Positions 33,971-42,491 are shown, numbered from the stretch's first letter. The stretch is 64,000 nucleotides of DNA from Streptomyces halstedii (GCA_000720535.1 JOAZ01000026.1:1-64000), one strand, 5' to 3'. The notes: generated by a model from the letters alone, not told the origin. Made by a program: numbers and translations.

Positions 33971-34408
33971 ATGAACGAAGCAATTACCTCTCCCGTGCGA
34001 CGCGAGTTCCCCATGTGCTTCACCGCCACCCCGCGAGGGGCCCGGCTCGCCCGGCGGCTCGTCTCGTTGCGGCTGGACGAGTGGGGCCACCCGTACGGGT
34101 CGGACCTGAACCAGGACCTCACGCTCATCGCCGCAGAGCTGGCCGCGAACGCCGTACGCCACGGGCTCGTGGCCGGGCGGGACTTCCGGCTGCGGCTGGT
34201 GGAGACCGGTGACGGGGTGTTCCGGGTCGAGGTGTCCGACACCCGTACCGAGCGGCGGCCCGTGCCGGAGCACGCGGAACGGCCCGCAGCCGGTGACGAG
34301 GAGTCAGGGCGCGGGCTGTACCTGGTGGCTCGACTGGCCGACCGGTGGGGCGTGGACGGGCGGCCTGGGGCGCCCGGGAAGACCGTCTGGGCGGAGATCG
34401 GGGTCTGA
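33971..34408 (+). CDS. RsbW-like ATP-binding protein (HATPase_c_2, AbaA/Scr3-type)
   Basis: The 145-residue GHKL ATPase-domain protein has the N-box TLIAAELAANAVRHG, the VEVSDTRTERRP strand and the G-box GRGLYLVARLADRWG. These single-domain proteins resemble anti-sigma kinases. In Streptomyces they are frequent divergent neighbours of XRE-DUF397 pairs. The ATG at 33971 starts the conserved region. The gene is divergent from the XRE regulator across about 135 bp. Confidence 0.88.
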   Translation: MNEAITSPVRREFPMCFTATPRGARLARRLVSLRLDEWGHPYGSDLNQDLTLIAAELAANAVRHGLVAGRDFRLRLVETGDGVFRVEVSDTRTERRPVPEHAERPAAGDEESGRGLYLVARLADRWGVDGRPGAPGKTVWAEIGV

Positions 34409-34416
34409 GCGGGCCC

Positions 34417-34457
34417 GTGCGCCGCCCGGACGCGGGTCGTGGGTCCGGGCGGCGCAC
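34417..34457. terminator. 15-bp hairpin between ATPase gene and aceB
   Basis: GTGCGCCGCCCGGAC (34417-34431) and GTCCGGGCGGCGCAC (34443-34457) form a perfect stem with an 11-nt loop between convergent genes. Confidence 0.75.
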
Positions 34458-34467
34458 CGAGGAGGCG

Positions 34468-36087
34468 TCAGCGCAGCCGCTCGTACGCCGGGAGCGTCAG
34501 GAAGTCCGCGTAGTCCTCGTCCAGGGAGACCTGGAGCAGCAGGTCGTGGGCCTGCTGCCACTTCCCGGCGGCGAAGGCCTCCTCGCCGATCTCGGCCCGG
34601 ACGGTGGCCAGTTCCTCGGCCGCGACCGTACGGGCCAGCTCCGCCGTGGCGTGCTCGCCGTTCTCGAAGACCACGTCCGCGTTGATCCACTGCCAGATCT
34701 GCGAGCGGGAGATCTCCGCGGTGGCCGCGTCCTCCATCAGGTTGAAGATGGCGACCGCGCCCATGCCGCGCAGCCACGCCTCGATGTAGCGGATGCCGAC
34801 CGCCACGGCGTTGCGCAGGCCGTCGTACGAGGGCTTGGCGTCCAGGGTGTCGACGGCGATCAGGTCGCCCGCCGCCACCGAGACGTCCTCGCGCAGCCGG
34901 TCCTTCTGGTTCGGCTTGTCGCCGAGGACCGCGTCGAAGGAGGCCATCGCGATCGGGACCAGGTCCGGGTGGGCGACCCAGGAGCCGTCGAAGCCGTCGT
35001 TCGCCTCGCGGTCCTTGTCGGCCTTGACCTTCTCGAAGGCGACCTTGTTGACCTCGGCGTCGCGCCGCGAGGGGATGAAGGCGGCCATGCCCCCGATGGC
35101 GTGCGCCCCGCGCTTGTGGCAGGTGCGGACCAGGAGTTCGGTGTACGCCCGCATGAACGGGGCCGTCATCGTGACCAGGTTGCGGTCCGGCAGGACGAAC
35201 TTGGACCCGCCGTCACGGAAGTTCTTGACGATGGAGAAGAGATAGTCCCAGCGACCCGCGTTCAGCCCCGAGGCGTGGTCGCGCAGCTCGTAGAGGATCT
35301 CCTCCATCTCGTAGGCGGCGGTGATCGTCTCGATCAGGACGGTCGCGCGGACCGTGCCCCGCGGGATGCCGACGTAGTCCTGGGCGAAGACGAAGACGTC
35401 GTTCCAGAGGCGGGCCTCCAGGTGCGACTCCGTCTTCGGGAGGTAGAAGTAGGGGCCCTTGCCGAGGTCGATCAACCGCTGCGCGTTGTGGAAAAAGTAC
35501 AGGCCGAAGTCGACCAGGGCGCCGGGCACCGGGGTGCCGTCGAGCTGGAGGTGGCGCTCGTCCAGGTGCCAGCCGCGCGGGCGGGTGACGACGGTCGCCA
35601 GCTCCTCGGCGGGCTTCAGCGCGTACGCCTTGCCGGACCGGGGGTCGGTGAAGTCGATGTTCCGGGTGTAAGCGTCGATCAGGTTGAGCTGGCCGGTGAC
35701 CACGTTCTCCCAGGTGGGGGCGGACGCGTCCTCGAAGTCGGCGAGCCAGACCCGGGCGCCGGAGTTCAGCGCGTTGATGGTCATCTTGCGGTCGGTCGGA
35801 CCGGTGATCTCCACCCGGCGGTCCTCCAGCGCGGCCGGGGCCGGGGCGACCTTCCAGGTGTCGTCCACCCGGATCGCCTGCGTCTCGGGCAGGAAGTCCA
35901 GGGTGGAGGTGCGGGCGATCTCGGCGCGGCGCTCGGTCCGGCGGGCGAGCAGCTCGTCACGCCGGGGCGTGAACCGCCGGTGCAGCTCGGCCACGAACGC
36001 GAGGGCCGCGTCGGTCAGGACCTCGTCCTGCCTCGGCAGGGGCTCGGCGTCGACGATGGCCAGCGGGGACGGCGCTGGTGCGGACAT
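34468..36087 (-). CDS. aceB: Malate synthase A
   Basis: The 539-residue isoform A malate synthase condenses glyoxylate and acetyl-CoA to malate. Visible signatures are TRPRGWHLDERHLQLDG (substrate-binding Arg), LPKTESHLEARLWNDVF, VLIETITAAYEMEEILYEL (Mg-binding Glu), and the C-terminal NLMEDAATAEISRSQIWQW with the catalytic Asp. It is a glyoxylate sink alternative to Gcl. Its promoter carries both operator classes of the ureide system, which marks it as a purine/ureide-responsive malate synthase. Confidence 0.95.
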   Translation of the reverse strand: MSAPAPSPLAIVDAEPLPRQDEVLTDAALAFVAELHRRFTPRRDELLARRTERRAEIARTSTLDFLPETQAIRVDDTWKVAPAPAALEDRRVEITGPTDRKMTINALNSGARVWLADFEDASAPTWENVVTGQLNLIDAYTRNIDFTDPRSGKAYALKPAEELATVVTRPRGWHLDERHLQLDGTPVPGALVDFGLYFFHNAQRLIDLGKGPYFYLPKTESHLEARLWNDVFVFAQDYVGIPRGTVRATVLIETITAAYEMEEILYELRDHASGLNAGRWDYLFSIVKNFRDGGSKFVLPDRNLVTMTAPFMRAYTELLVRTCHKRGAHAIGGMAAFIPSRRDAEVNKVAFEKVKADKDREANDGFDGSWVAHPDLVPIAMASFDAVLGDKPNQKDRLREDVSVAAGDLIAVDTLDAKPSYDGLRNAVAVGIRYIEAWLRGMGAVAIFNLMEDAATAEISRSQIWQWINADVVFENGEHATAELARTVAAEELATVRAEIGEEAFAAGKWQQAHDLLLQVSLDEDYADFLTLPAYERLR

Positions 36088-36222
36088 GAGCTGTCACTCC
36101 TTCAGCGAGGTGGTGCGGCGGCCGCCGGGTCGCCCGGTACGGCACGGGGTGCCAGGGCTCCGAGATACGGCGAGAGATGCCGACCGGGTCCGGAAGCGGA
36201 ACCATGGGCTTCTGATCAGTGG

Positions 36223-36263
36223 ATATTAGTTTCCTCATGGTGGAAGTTCAATGGTTTGTTGAC
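36223..36263 (-). promoter_or_regulatory. aceB promoter with both operator classes
   Basis: On the minus strand the -35 is TTGAAC (36251-36246) and the -10 is TAATAT (36228-36223), spaced 17 bp. The class A palindrome TTCC-N7-GGAA (36231-36245) fills the spacer. The class B palindrome (36247-36263, TTCAATGGTTTGTTGAC on the plus strand) covers the -35 and upstream. Transcription would start near 36216, giving a leader of about 130 nt. Confidence 0.7.
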
Positions 36264-36340
36264 ATCGAGATTCTCCTGGTCGACAGAGCCCGCCGTGTGA
36301 TGGCGCACCGTGCCACGACGGACACGGTCCGTCCCCCCGC

Positions 36341-36946
36341 TCATTCCAGGTGCTTCAGGTCCTGTGCCGTGTCGATGTCGAAGGGCCGGGCCACGTCCGA
36401 GCAGTCCACGAGCACGACCGCGTCGCGATGCGCCCGCAGATACGCCCGCGCCCCCTGGTCGCCGACCGCTCCCGCCCGGATGTCCGCCCACCGGTCGGCG
36501 CCGAACAGCACCGGATGGCCGCGCTCCCCGTCGTACGACGCGGCCGCCAGCGCCGAGCGCGAGCGGCAGGCCGACCGCACGCGCGCCACCGCCTCCGCGC
36601 CGATGCCGGGCTGGTCCACCAGCAGGACGAGCGCCGCGTCCACCTCCCCGCCGTCGAGCGCCGCGAGTCCGGCCCGCAGCGAGGAGCCCATGCCCTCCTC
36701 CCACGCCGGGTTCTCGCTCACCGTGCACCCCGCCAGGTCCGCCCTCGCCCGCACCTCCGGCGCCGCGGCGCCGATCACCACATGGACGGGGCCACAGCCT
36801 CCGTCGCGCAGCGCCCGCGCCGCGTGTTCGACCAGGGGGCGGCCGCGGTGCTCCAGCAGCGCCTTCGGCCGGCCGCCGAGCCTGCGCCCGCCGCCCGCGG
36901 CGAGCAGCACCCCCGCGACCACCGGAATCCGTCGTGTCTGAGCCAT
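36341..36946 (-). CDS. Molybdenum-cofactor cytidylyltransferase-like NTP transferase
   Basis: The 201-residue MobA-like nucleotidyltransferase has the N-terminal signature VLLAAGGGRRLGGRPKALLE, the metal-binding LVLLVDQPGIG and a GERGHPVLFGADRW block. This pattern fits MocA, which makes molybdopterin cytosine dinucleotide for xanthine dehydrogenase-type enzymes. Location next to aceB in the purine region supports that reading, although no xanthine dehydrogenase is in the window. A sugar-nucleotide role is less likely. The ATG at 36946 starts the domain. Confidence 0.8.
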   Translation of the reverse strand: MAQTRRIPVVAGVLLAAGGGRRLGGRPKALLEHRGRPLVEHAARALRDGGCGPVHVVIGAAAPEVRARADLAGCTVSENPAWEEGMGSSLRAGLAALDGGEVDAALVLLVDQPGIGAEAVARVRSACRSRSALAAASYDGERGHPVLFGADRWADIRAGAVGDQGARAYLRAHRDAVVLVDCSDVARPFDIDTAQDLKHLE

Positions 36947-37146
36947 GCGCCCTGGATACCACCGGGCGTTCACCGAGGCGACGGGCGCCGCACCCCGCGC
37001 GCCCTGGTCAATTGTGTCCGCACAGTGGCGCTCTGCGCCCGTCATGGCGTTAACTTGCCTGCACCCCTGGGCACTTGACCACTCCTTGGGGACGGCTCGA
37101 CCTGGTCGCGACACCGGCACGAAGACGTGCGAGGGGGAGTGCTTTG

Positions 37147-37458
37147 TTGCGGAGCGTGGGACAGAAGAGAGCGACCGGCGGCGACGTGGACCCGAGGGTG
37201 GCCGCACTGCGGACAGCCGTCTCCCGGCTCCGGCGCGAGCTGGCCGGACACCCCGCGGAGTTCCCGGACCGGGGCATCGCGGAGGACGAACTCGCGGCGC
37301 TGGACGCCATGGCCATCGGCGGCGCCCCCGAGATCCCCCGGCTGCGGCGCTCCCTGCTCCTGGTCGCGGGGTCGATCGGCTCGGTCAGCGCGCTGGCACC
37401 CGGGCTGCGGGACGTACGGATCGCCGTGGACCTCTTCGGGGAGCCGCCGCGTCGGTGA
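37147..37458 (+). CDS. DUF5955-like conserved Streptomyces protein
   Basis: The 103-residue protein has a helical N-terminal half (VDPRVAALRTAVSRLRRELA) and a more hydrophobic C-terminal half (SLLLVAGSIGSVSALAPGLRDVRIAVDLFG). I recognise it as a conserved Streptomyces protein of unknown function. TTG codons at 37144 and 37147 both follow GAGGGGGAG; the second has better spacing. No enzymatic motif is present. Confidence 0.65.
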   Translation: MRSVGQKRATGGDVDPRVAALRTAVSRLRRELAGHPAEFPDRGIAEDELAALDAMAIGGAPEIPRLRRSLLLVAGSIGSVSALAPGLRDVRIAVDLFGEPPRR

Positions 37459-37513
37459 GGCGTGACCCGGCCGGGCCCACGGGGGACAGGTCCACGGGTG
37501 ACGCGCCGGGCCG

Positions 37514-38146
37514 TCAGCGGCGGATCAGCCTGCGCGCCGTGGCCGCGGCGACCGCCGACGTACGCGAGTCGACGCCCAGCTTCGCGTAGATGTGCACCAG
37601 ATGGGACTTCACCGTGGCCTGGCTCAGGAAGAGCCGCTTGCTGATCTGCTGGTTGGACAGGCCCTCGCCCACCAGCTGGAGCACTTCCAGCTCCCGCTTG
37701 GTCAACGCCTGGGCGGGTGTCCGCATCCGGTCCATGAGGCGGTGCGCGACCGCCGGGGCGAGCGCCGAGCGGCCCGCCGCCGCCGTCCGCACGGCGGCCG
37801 CGAGCTCCTCCGGGGGCGCGTCCTTGAGGAGATAGCCGCCCGCGCCCGCCTCGACGGCGGTCAGGATGTCGGCGTCCGACTCGTACGTGGTGAGGATCAG
37901 GACCCGGGGGGCGTCCGGTGCCGCCGTGATCGCCGCGGTGGCCTCCGCGCCGTGCATACCGGCGCCGAACTGGAGGTCCATCAGCACGACGTCGAACCCG
38001 CCGGTCGCGGCCAGGGCCACGGCCCGTTCCGCGGTCGCGGCCTCCGCCACCACCTCGAAGTCCGGTTCGGCGTCCAGCACCGCGCGCAGACCGGCCCGGA
38101 CCACCGGGTGGTCGTCGGCGAGCAGCAGTCTGATCGGGTCGCTCAT
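37514..38146 (-). CDS. NarL/FixJ-family response regulator
   Basis: The 210-residue regulator has a receiver domain (acidic pair Asp11/12, phospho-acceptor Asp57 in [10 protein letters not shown], Thr in ILTTYES, Lys in [10 protein letters not shown]). The LuxR-type DNA-binding domain includes [20 protein letters not shown] and [19 protein letters not shown]. Its start overlaps the sensor kinase stop by 4 bp, so the pair is coupled. The divergent ABC exporter is the obvious target. Confidence 0.93.
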   Translation of the reverse strand: MSDPIRLLLADDHPVVRAGLRAVLDAEPDFEVVAEAATAERAVALAATGGFDVVLMDLQFGAGMHGAEATAAITAAPDAPRVLILTTYESDADILTAVEAGAGGYLLKDAPPEELAAAVRTAAAGRSALAPAVAHRLMDRMRTPAQALTKRELEVLQLVGEGLSNQQISKRLFLSQATVKSHLVHIYAKLGVDSRTSAVAAATARRLIRR

Positions 38147-39408
38147 GCGGCGTCCTCCTGATCCACGGCGGCCGGGAGCGGCAGCGTCACGGCGACCGCC
38201 GTGCCCTGCCCCGGCGCCGACTCCACGCTGAGCGTGCCGCCCAGCGAACGCGCCCGCGCCCGCATCGCGGGCAGCCCGAAGCCGCCGGACGGCTCGGTAC
38301 CGCCGGTCCCGGGCCCGTCCGTCCCGCCACAGCCGGGCTCATGGCCCACGGCGCCCCGGTCGCCACGCGGCGCGGACGGGTCGAAGCCCCGCCCGTCGTC
38401 CACCACGTCCAGGGAGACCGAGGTCTCCATGAAGCTCAGGGTGATCCCGGCCCGCCGCGCACCCGAGTGCCGCACGGTGTTGGCCAGCGCCGACTGCGCC
38501 GTACGCAGCAGCGCGACCTCGTACGGGGTGGGCAGCTCCACCGGGGTGCCGCTGACCGCGCACCGCACGGACAGGTCCGGCGTCGAGGTGCGCGAGGCCA
38601 GCCGGGACAGGGCCGCGGCCAGGGACCCGTGCTCCAGGTCCGGCGGCGACAGCGCCCGTACGAAGCGGCGGGCCTCGGCCAGGTTCTCCTGGGCCGCCTC
38701 GCGGGCCCGGCGCACGTGGACGACGGCCGGGGCGTCCTCGGGCAGGGTGCGCTCGGCGGCCCGCAGCAGCAGGTGGATGCTGGACAGGCCCTGGGCCAGG
38801 GTGTCGTGGATCTCCCGGGCCAGCCGCTCCCGTTCGGCGAGGGTGCCCGCGGTGCGGCCGGCGGCGGCCAGCTCGGCACGGGTGGCGACCAGTTCCTCGA
38901 TCAGCTCGCGGCGCCGTTCGCTCTCCCGGAACAACGCGTCGTAGCCGAGGACGGTGGCGACGGCCACCGCCGCGCCGAGCAGCGGCCCGATGAACGTACC
39001 CGGTGTGACCCCCTGCCCGTGCAGTACGAAGCTGGTGATCGCCGCCGCCGCCGTGACCACCACGGCGGGCAGGCCCCAGCGCACCGGGAGCAGGTGCAGC
39101 TGGAGGAAGTAGAGCGGGAAGGCCACCCACAGCGCGTCGGGCGACACCGCGAGCAGCGCCAGCCACAGGGCCCCCAGCGCGGCGAGCCAGCCGGCGGCCG
39201 CCCGGGTGTACGGCTGCACGAAGGGGGCCGGCGCGCCCGCCCCGTACAGCGCGGCCATCACCGCCGCGAGCACGACGACCGCCGTGCCGTGCGGGACCCC
39301 CTCGGTCACCGCGCGGACCACCACCAGCGCCAGCAGCCCGATCAGCAGCGCGTGCAGACAGAGCCGCAGGGCGGTGGCGACGGGGGTGGCGTGGGCGGAT
39401 GAGTCCAT
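38143..39408 (-). CDS. Sensor histidine kinase (HisKA_3, NarX/DesK type)
   Basis: The 421-residue membrane kinase has about five to six helices within residues 15-155, with only short extracytoplasmic loops. A HisKA_3 dimerisation domain follows with His201 in [20 protein letters not shown]. The HATPase_c domain has N-box [14 protein letters not shown]1 DDGRGFDPS and [13 protein letters not shown] Gly-rich insertion lies in the ATP lid (about 355-380). The lack of a large sensor domain suggests it senses membrane stress or a lipid-soluble drug. It is coupled to the response regulator. Confidence 0.92.
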   Translation of the reverse strand: MDSSAHATPVATALRLCLHALLIGLLALVVVRAVTEGVPHGTAVVVLAAVMAALYGAGAPAPFVQPYTRAAAGWLAALGALWLALLAVSPDALWVAFPLYFLQLHLLPVRWGLPAVVVTAAAAITSFVLHGQGVTPGTFIGPLLGAAVAVATVLGYDALFRESERRRELIEELVATRAELAAAGRTAGTLAERERLAREIHDTLAQGLSSIHLLLRAAERTLPEDAPAVVHVRRAREAAQENLAEARRFVRALSPPDLEHGSLAAALSRLASRTSTPDLSVRCAVSGTPVELPTPYEVALLRTAQSALANTVRHSGARRAGITLSFMETSVSLDVVDDGRGFDPSAPRGDRGAVGHEPGCGGTDGPGTGGTEPSGGFGLPAMRARARSLGGTLSVESAPGQGTAVAVTLPLPAAVDQEDAA

Positions 39409-39518
39409 GGTCCCTCCAGCGTAGACGCGGGGCGGGCGGCGCCGGTCAACCGAAAGGTTGATGTCGGGCCCGTCCGGCGCGCGATGTCCGCGCGGGCCGG
39501 AAAGCCGAGGCTGGAGCC

Positions 39519-40598
39519 ATGTTCGTCGCATGGAGAGACCTACGGTTCGCCAAGGGGCGGTTCGCCCTCATGGGCACCGTCGTCGTACTGATCACGCTGC
39601 TCGTCGGGATGCTGTCCGGGCTGACGGCGGGCCTCGGGAAGGAGAACACCTCGGCCGTCACCGGCCTCAGCGCGGACCGCATCGCGTTCGCCGCCCCGCC
39701 GGACGGCCGGTCGGAGTCGTTCACCGACTCGTCCGTCCCACAGGACGCCTGGCGCGCCTGGGCCGAGCGCCCCGGGGTCACCGCCGCCGAACCCCTCGGC
39801 ATCCGCACACTGAACGCCGCCGCCGACGACGGGAAGCGCACCGCCGCGGTCTCCGCCTTCGGCGTCGAACCGGACGGCGGGCTCGCCCCCGGCACGGTCG
39901 CCCCCGGCACGGTCGTCCTCTCGGAGCAGGCCGCCGACGAGCTGGGCGCCGCGGCCGGTGACACGCTCGCCCTGGCCGGTACGGACGTGACGGTCGGCGC
40001 GGTCGCGGGCGACGCCTCGTACAGCCACACCCCGGTCGTCTGGACCTCCCTCGCCGACTGGCAGCGCCTCTCGGGCACCGAGGGGCAGGCCACCGTGATC
40101 GCCCTGAGGACCACCGGCGACGCCGATCTCGCGGCCGGGGACAAGGCGGCGGGGACCCGCACCCTCACCCTCGACGAGTCCCTGGGCGCCATCGGCTCCT
40201 ACCAGGCCGAGAACGGCTCGCTCCAGCTGATGCGGGCCTTCCTCTTCGCGATCTCCGCGCTGGTCATCGGCGCCTTCTTCACCGTCTGGACGATCCAGCG
40301 CAGCGGCGACGTCGCCGTGCTCAAGGCGCTGGGCGCCTCGACGCCGTACCTCCTCAAGGACGCGCTGGGCCAGGCCGTCGTGATGCTCGCCGCCGGTACG
40401 GCCGTGGGCACCGGGCTCGCCGCGGGCATCGGCGCGCTGGTCGGCGGGGACGGCGGCGCCGTGCCGTTCGTCCTGGACGCCTCGACCGTGCTGGTACCGG
40501 CCGCGGTCATGATCGTCCTCGGTGCGCTCGGGGCCGCCCTGTCCATCCGGCGCATCACCGCCGTCGATCCGCTCACCGCACTCGGGAGTACCCGATGA
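39519..40598 (+). CDS. ABC transporter permease, MacB/FtsX type
   Basis: The 359-residue protein has one N-terminal helix (about 15-38) and a soluble extracytoplasmic domain at about 40-235. Three C-terminal helices contain the FtsX-like core (VWTIQRSGDVAVLKALGAST). This is the four-helix topology of MacB-type permeases, which power export or envelope processes mechanically. Its stop overlaps the ATPase start (ATGA). It is divergent from the two-component system across 110 bp, which fits inducible export of an antimicrobial. Confidence 0.9.
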   Translation: MFVAWRDLRFAKGRFALMGTVVVLITLLVGMLSGLTAGLGKENTSAVTGLSADRIAFAAPPDGRSESFTDSSVPQDAWRAWAERPGVTAAEPLGIRTLNAAADDGKRTAAVSAFGVEPDGGLAPGTVAPGTVVLSEQAADELGAAAGDTLALAGTDVTVGAVAGDASYSHTPVVWTSLADWQRLSGTEGQATVIALRTTGDADLAAGDKAAGTRTLTLDESLGAIGSYQAENGSLQLMRAFLFAISALVIGAFFTVWTIQRSGDVAVLKALGASTPYLLKDALGQAVVMLAAGTAVGTGLAAGIGALVGGDGGAVPFVLDASTVLVPAAVMIVLGALGAALSIRRITAVDPLTALGSTR

Positions 40599-41275
40599 CC
40601 CTCACCCTGACCGATGTCACCCTCACCTACCCCGACGGCGACGCCCGGCTCACCGCGCTCGACCACGTCTCGCTGGAGGTCCCGGCCGGGACCCTGACCG
40701 CCGTCGTCGGACCGTCCGGTTCCGGCAAGTCGAGCCTGCTCGCGGTCGCCGCGACCCTGGTCACCCCGGACCGGGGGCGGGTCGTGGTGGCCGGTACGGA
40801 GACCGCGGGACTCAGCCGCTCGGAGAAGACGGACCTGCGCCGGGAGCGCATCGGCATCGTCTTCCAGCAGCCGAACCTGCTGCCGTCGCTGACCGCCGCC
40901 GAGCAGCTCCAGGTGATGGCGCACCTGTCGGGCGGTTCGGTACGGGACGCCCGGATCCGGGCGCTGGACCTGCTGGACGCGGTCGGGCTGGCGGACAAGG
41001 CGGACCGCAGGCCCCACCAGTTGTCCGGCGGCCAGCGCCAGCGTGTCAACATCGCGCGGGCCCTGATGAACGAGCCCGCCGTCCTGCTCGTCGACGAGCC
41101 GACCAGCGCGCTCGACCACGAACGCGGCGCGGCCGTCCTGGACCTCCTGCTCGGCCTGACCCGGGAGCGGTCCACGGCCACCGTCCTGGTCACCCACGAC
41201 CGGGCCCACCTGGACCGGGTGGACGGGACGGCGACGATGAACGACGGCCGCCTGGCGGTGCCCGCTCCGGCCTGA
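40595..41275 (+). CDS. ABC transporter ATP-binding protein, LolD/MacB type
   Basis: The 226-residue ATPase carries Walker A (VGPSGSGKSSLLAVAATLV), the Q-loop (IGIVFQQPNLLPSLTAAEQL), signature LSGGQRQRVNIARAL, Walker B VLLVDEPTSALD and the H-loop VLVTHDRAH. It is the partner of the preceding permease. No clear terminator hairpin was found in the 116 bp before the convergent IclR gene. Confidence 0.93.
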   Translation: MTLTLTDVTLTYPDGDARLTALDHVSLEVPAGTLTAVVGPSGSGKSSLLAVAATLVTPDRGRVVVAGTETAGLSRSEKTDLRRERIGIVFQQPNLLPSLTAAEQLQVMAHLSGGSVRDARIRALDLLDAVGLADKADRRPHQLSGGQRQRVNIARALMNEPAVLLVDEPTSALDHERGAAVLDLLLGLTRERSTATVLVTHDRAHLDRVDGTATMNDGRLAVPAPA

Positions 41276-41391
41276 CCCGCGCCCCGGCCTGAATCCGCCG
41301 GTCCGCCCCGTCCCCGGCTGCCGCCGCCCCGGTCCGTCCGCTCCGGCCTGACCCCGCCCGGCGGATTCCGGGGGCGGCGGGCCGTCCGGGC

Positions 41392-42195
41392 TCAGCCCGT
41401 CGGGCCGCCGCTGCTCGCCAGCGCCTCGGAGAGCTCCTTGGCGACCTGCTGGAGGATCGGCACGATCCGCTCCGTCGCCGCCTCCGTCACCCGGCCCGCC
41501 GGGCCCGAGATGGAGATGGCGGCCGACGTGGGGGAGTCGGGGACCGGGACCGCGAGGCAACGGACCCCGATCTCCTGCTCGTTGTCGTCCACGGCGTAGC
41601 CCGCACGGCGCACCTGCTCCAGCGCGTCCAGGAAGCCGTCCGGCGTGGTGATCGTCTTGTCGGTGGCCGCGGGCATGCCCGTACGGGCCAGCAGCGCGCG
41701 CACCTCGTCCGCCGGGGTGTGCGCCAACAGCGCCTTGCCGACGCCCGTGGAGTGCGGCAGCACCCGGCGGCCCACCTCCGTGAACATCCGCATCGAGTGC
41801 TTCGACGGCACCTGCGCGACGTACACGACCTCGTCGCCGTCGAGCAGGGCCATGTTCGCCGTCTCGCCCGTCTCCTCGACCAGCCGCTGGAGGTACGGAC
41901 GCGCCCAGGTGCCCAGCAGCCGGGACGCCGACTCGCCGAGCCGGATCAGCCGCGGCCCCAGGGCATAGCGGCGGTTGGACTGCTGGCGGACGTACCCGCA
42001 CAGCACCAGGGTGCGCATCAGCCGGTGGATGGTCGGCAGGGGGAGGCCGCTGCTCGCGGAGAGTTCGCTGAGACCGACCTCGCCCCCGGCGTCCGCCATA
42101 CGCTCCAGCAGGTCGAAGGCACGTTCGAGGGACTGCACCCCTCCGCCGGAGCCGGAGGGCTTGGAGTCGGAAGTGCTGGCGTGGGACGACGGCAC
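41392..42195 (-). CDS. allR: IclR-family repressor, AllR-like
   Basis: The 267-residue regulator has an N-terminal winged helix at about 20-80 (VQSLERAFDLLERMADAGGEV, LPLPTIHRLMRTLVLCGYV). The IclR effector domain follows at about 95-255 (ALLDGDEVVYVAQVPSKHSM, VLPHSTGVGKALLA, GYAVDDNEQEIGVRCLAVPV). It is divergent from allantoinase. In Streptomyces coelicolor an IclR protein in this position, AllR, represses allantoin genes, so the same role is inferred here. A class A tandem operator lies across its likely promoter (-10 TAGAAT), which suggests autoregulation. Confidence 0.88.
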   Translation of the reverse strand: MPSSHASTSDSKPSGSGGGVQSLERAFDLLERMADAGGEVGLSELSASSGLPLPTIHRLMRTLVLCGYVRQQSNRRYALGPRLIRLGESASRLLGTWARPYLQRLVEETGETANMALLDGDEVVYVAQVPSKHSMRMFTEVGRRVLPHSTGVGKALLAHTPADEVRALLARTGMPAATDKTITTPDGFLDALEQVRRAGYAVDDNEQEIGVRCLAVPVPDSPTSAAISISGPAGRVTEAATERIVPILQQVAKELSEALASSGGPTG

Positions 42196-42362
42196 GTCAA
42201 CGGTCCTTTCGAAGCGGAGGCAAGGCAGCAGCCTACCGGGCCGCTCCGGATCGGCCCACTGCTCCCGGTGCGGCGTCCTTGCCGGTCAGGCCCTGCTTTG
42301 TCCCGGTGTCAGGCGGTCGGGTCGCCGGGGCCGCCGAGGTCCGGTGACGCCGTTGCTGGACC

Positions 42363-42406
42363 ATTCTACGTTCCGTATGGCGAAAGAGGGCTTCTACTTC
42401 GTGGAA
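42363..42406. promoter_or_regulatory. allR -10 and class A tandem operator
   Basis: A minus-strand TAGAAT (42368-42363) is the probable allR -10. Immediately upstream are two 15-bp class A sites, TTCCGTATGGCGAAA (42371-42385) and TTCTACTTCGTGGAA (42392-42406), again 21 bp apart though individually degenerate. They would cover the allR spacer and -35 and lie upstream of the allB promoter. Confidence 0.6.
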
Positions 42407-42424
42407 ATCTCCAGGGGGCGAGTC

Positions 42425-42472
42425 TTGACGTGGCGCCCCGGCGAGTGAAGACTCCTTCAACAATTCGTTGAA
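42425..42472 (+). promoter_or_regulatory. allB promoter with class B operator downstream
   Basis: TTGACG (42425-42430) and AAGACT (42448-42453) are 17 bp apart. The perfect 17-bp palindrome TTCAACAATTCGTTGAA (42456-42472) starts 2 bp after the -10 box, where a repressor would block initiation. Confidence 0.65.
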
Positions 42473-42491
42473 CTCGGCGTGAGGAGTGCGG

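Noticed and set aside
34345-36300. Long plus-strand frame opposite malate synthase
   Set aside because: It is low-complexity antisense translation of a highly conserved gene, common in high-GC DNA.
42425-42430. TTGACG boxes at gcl, katA, uraD and allB considered part of the class B operator
   Set aside because: At gcl the box occurs with no class B site and at allB it is 26 bp away from it, so it is the -35 element, which only overlaps the operator at katA and uraD.
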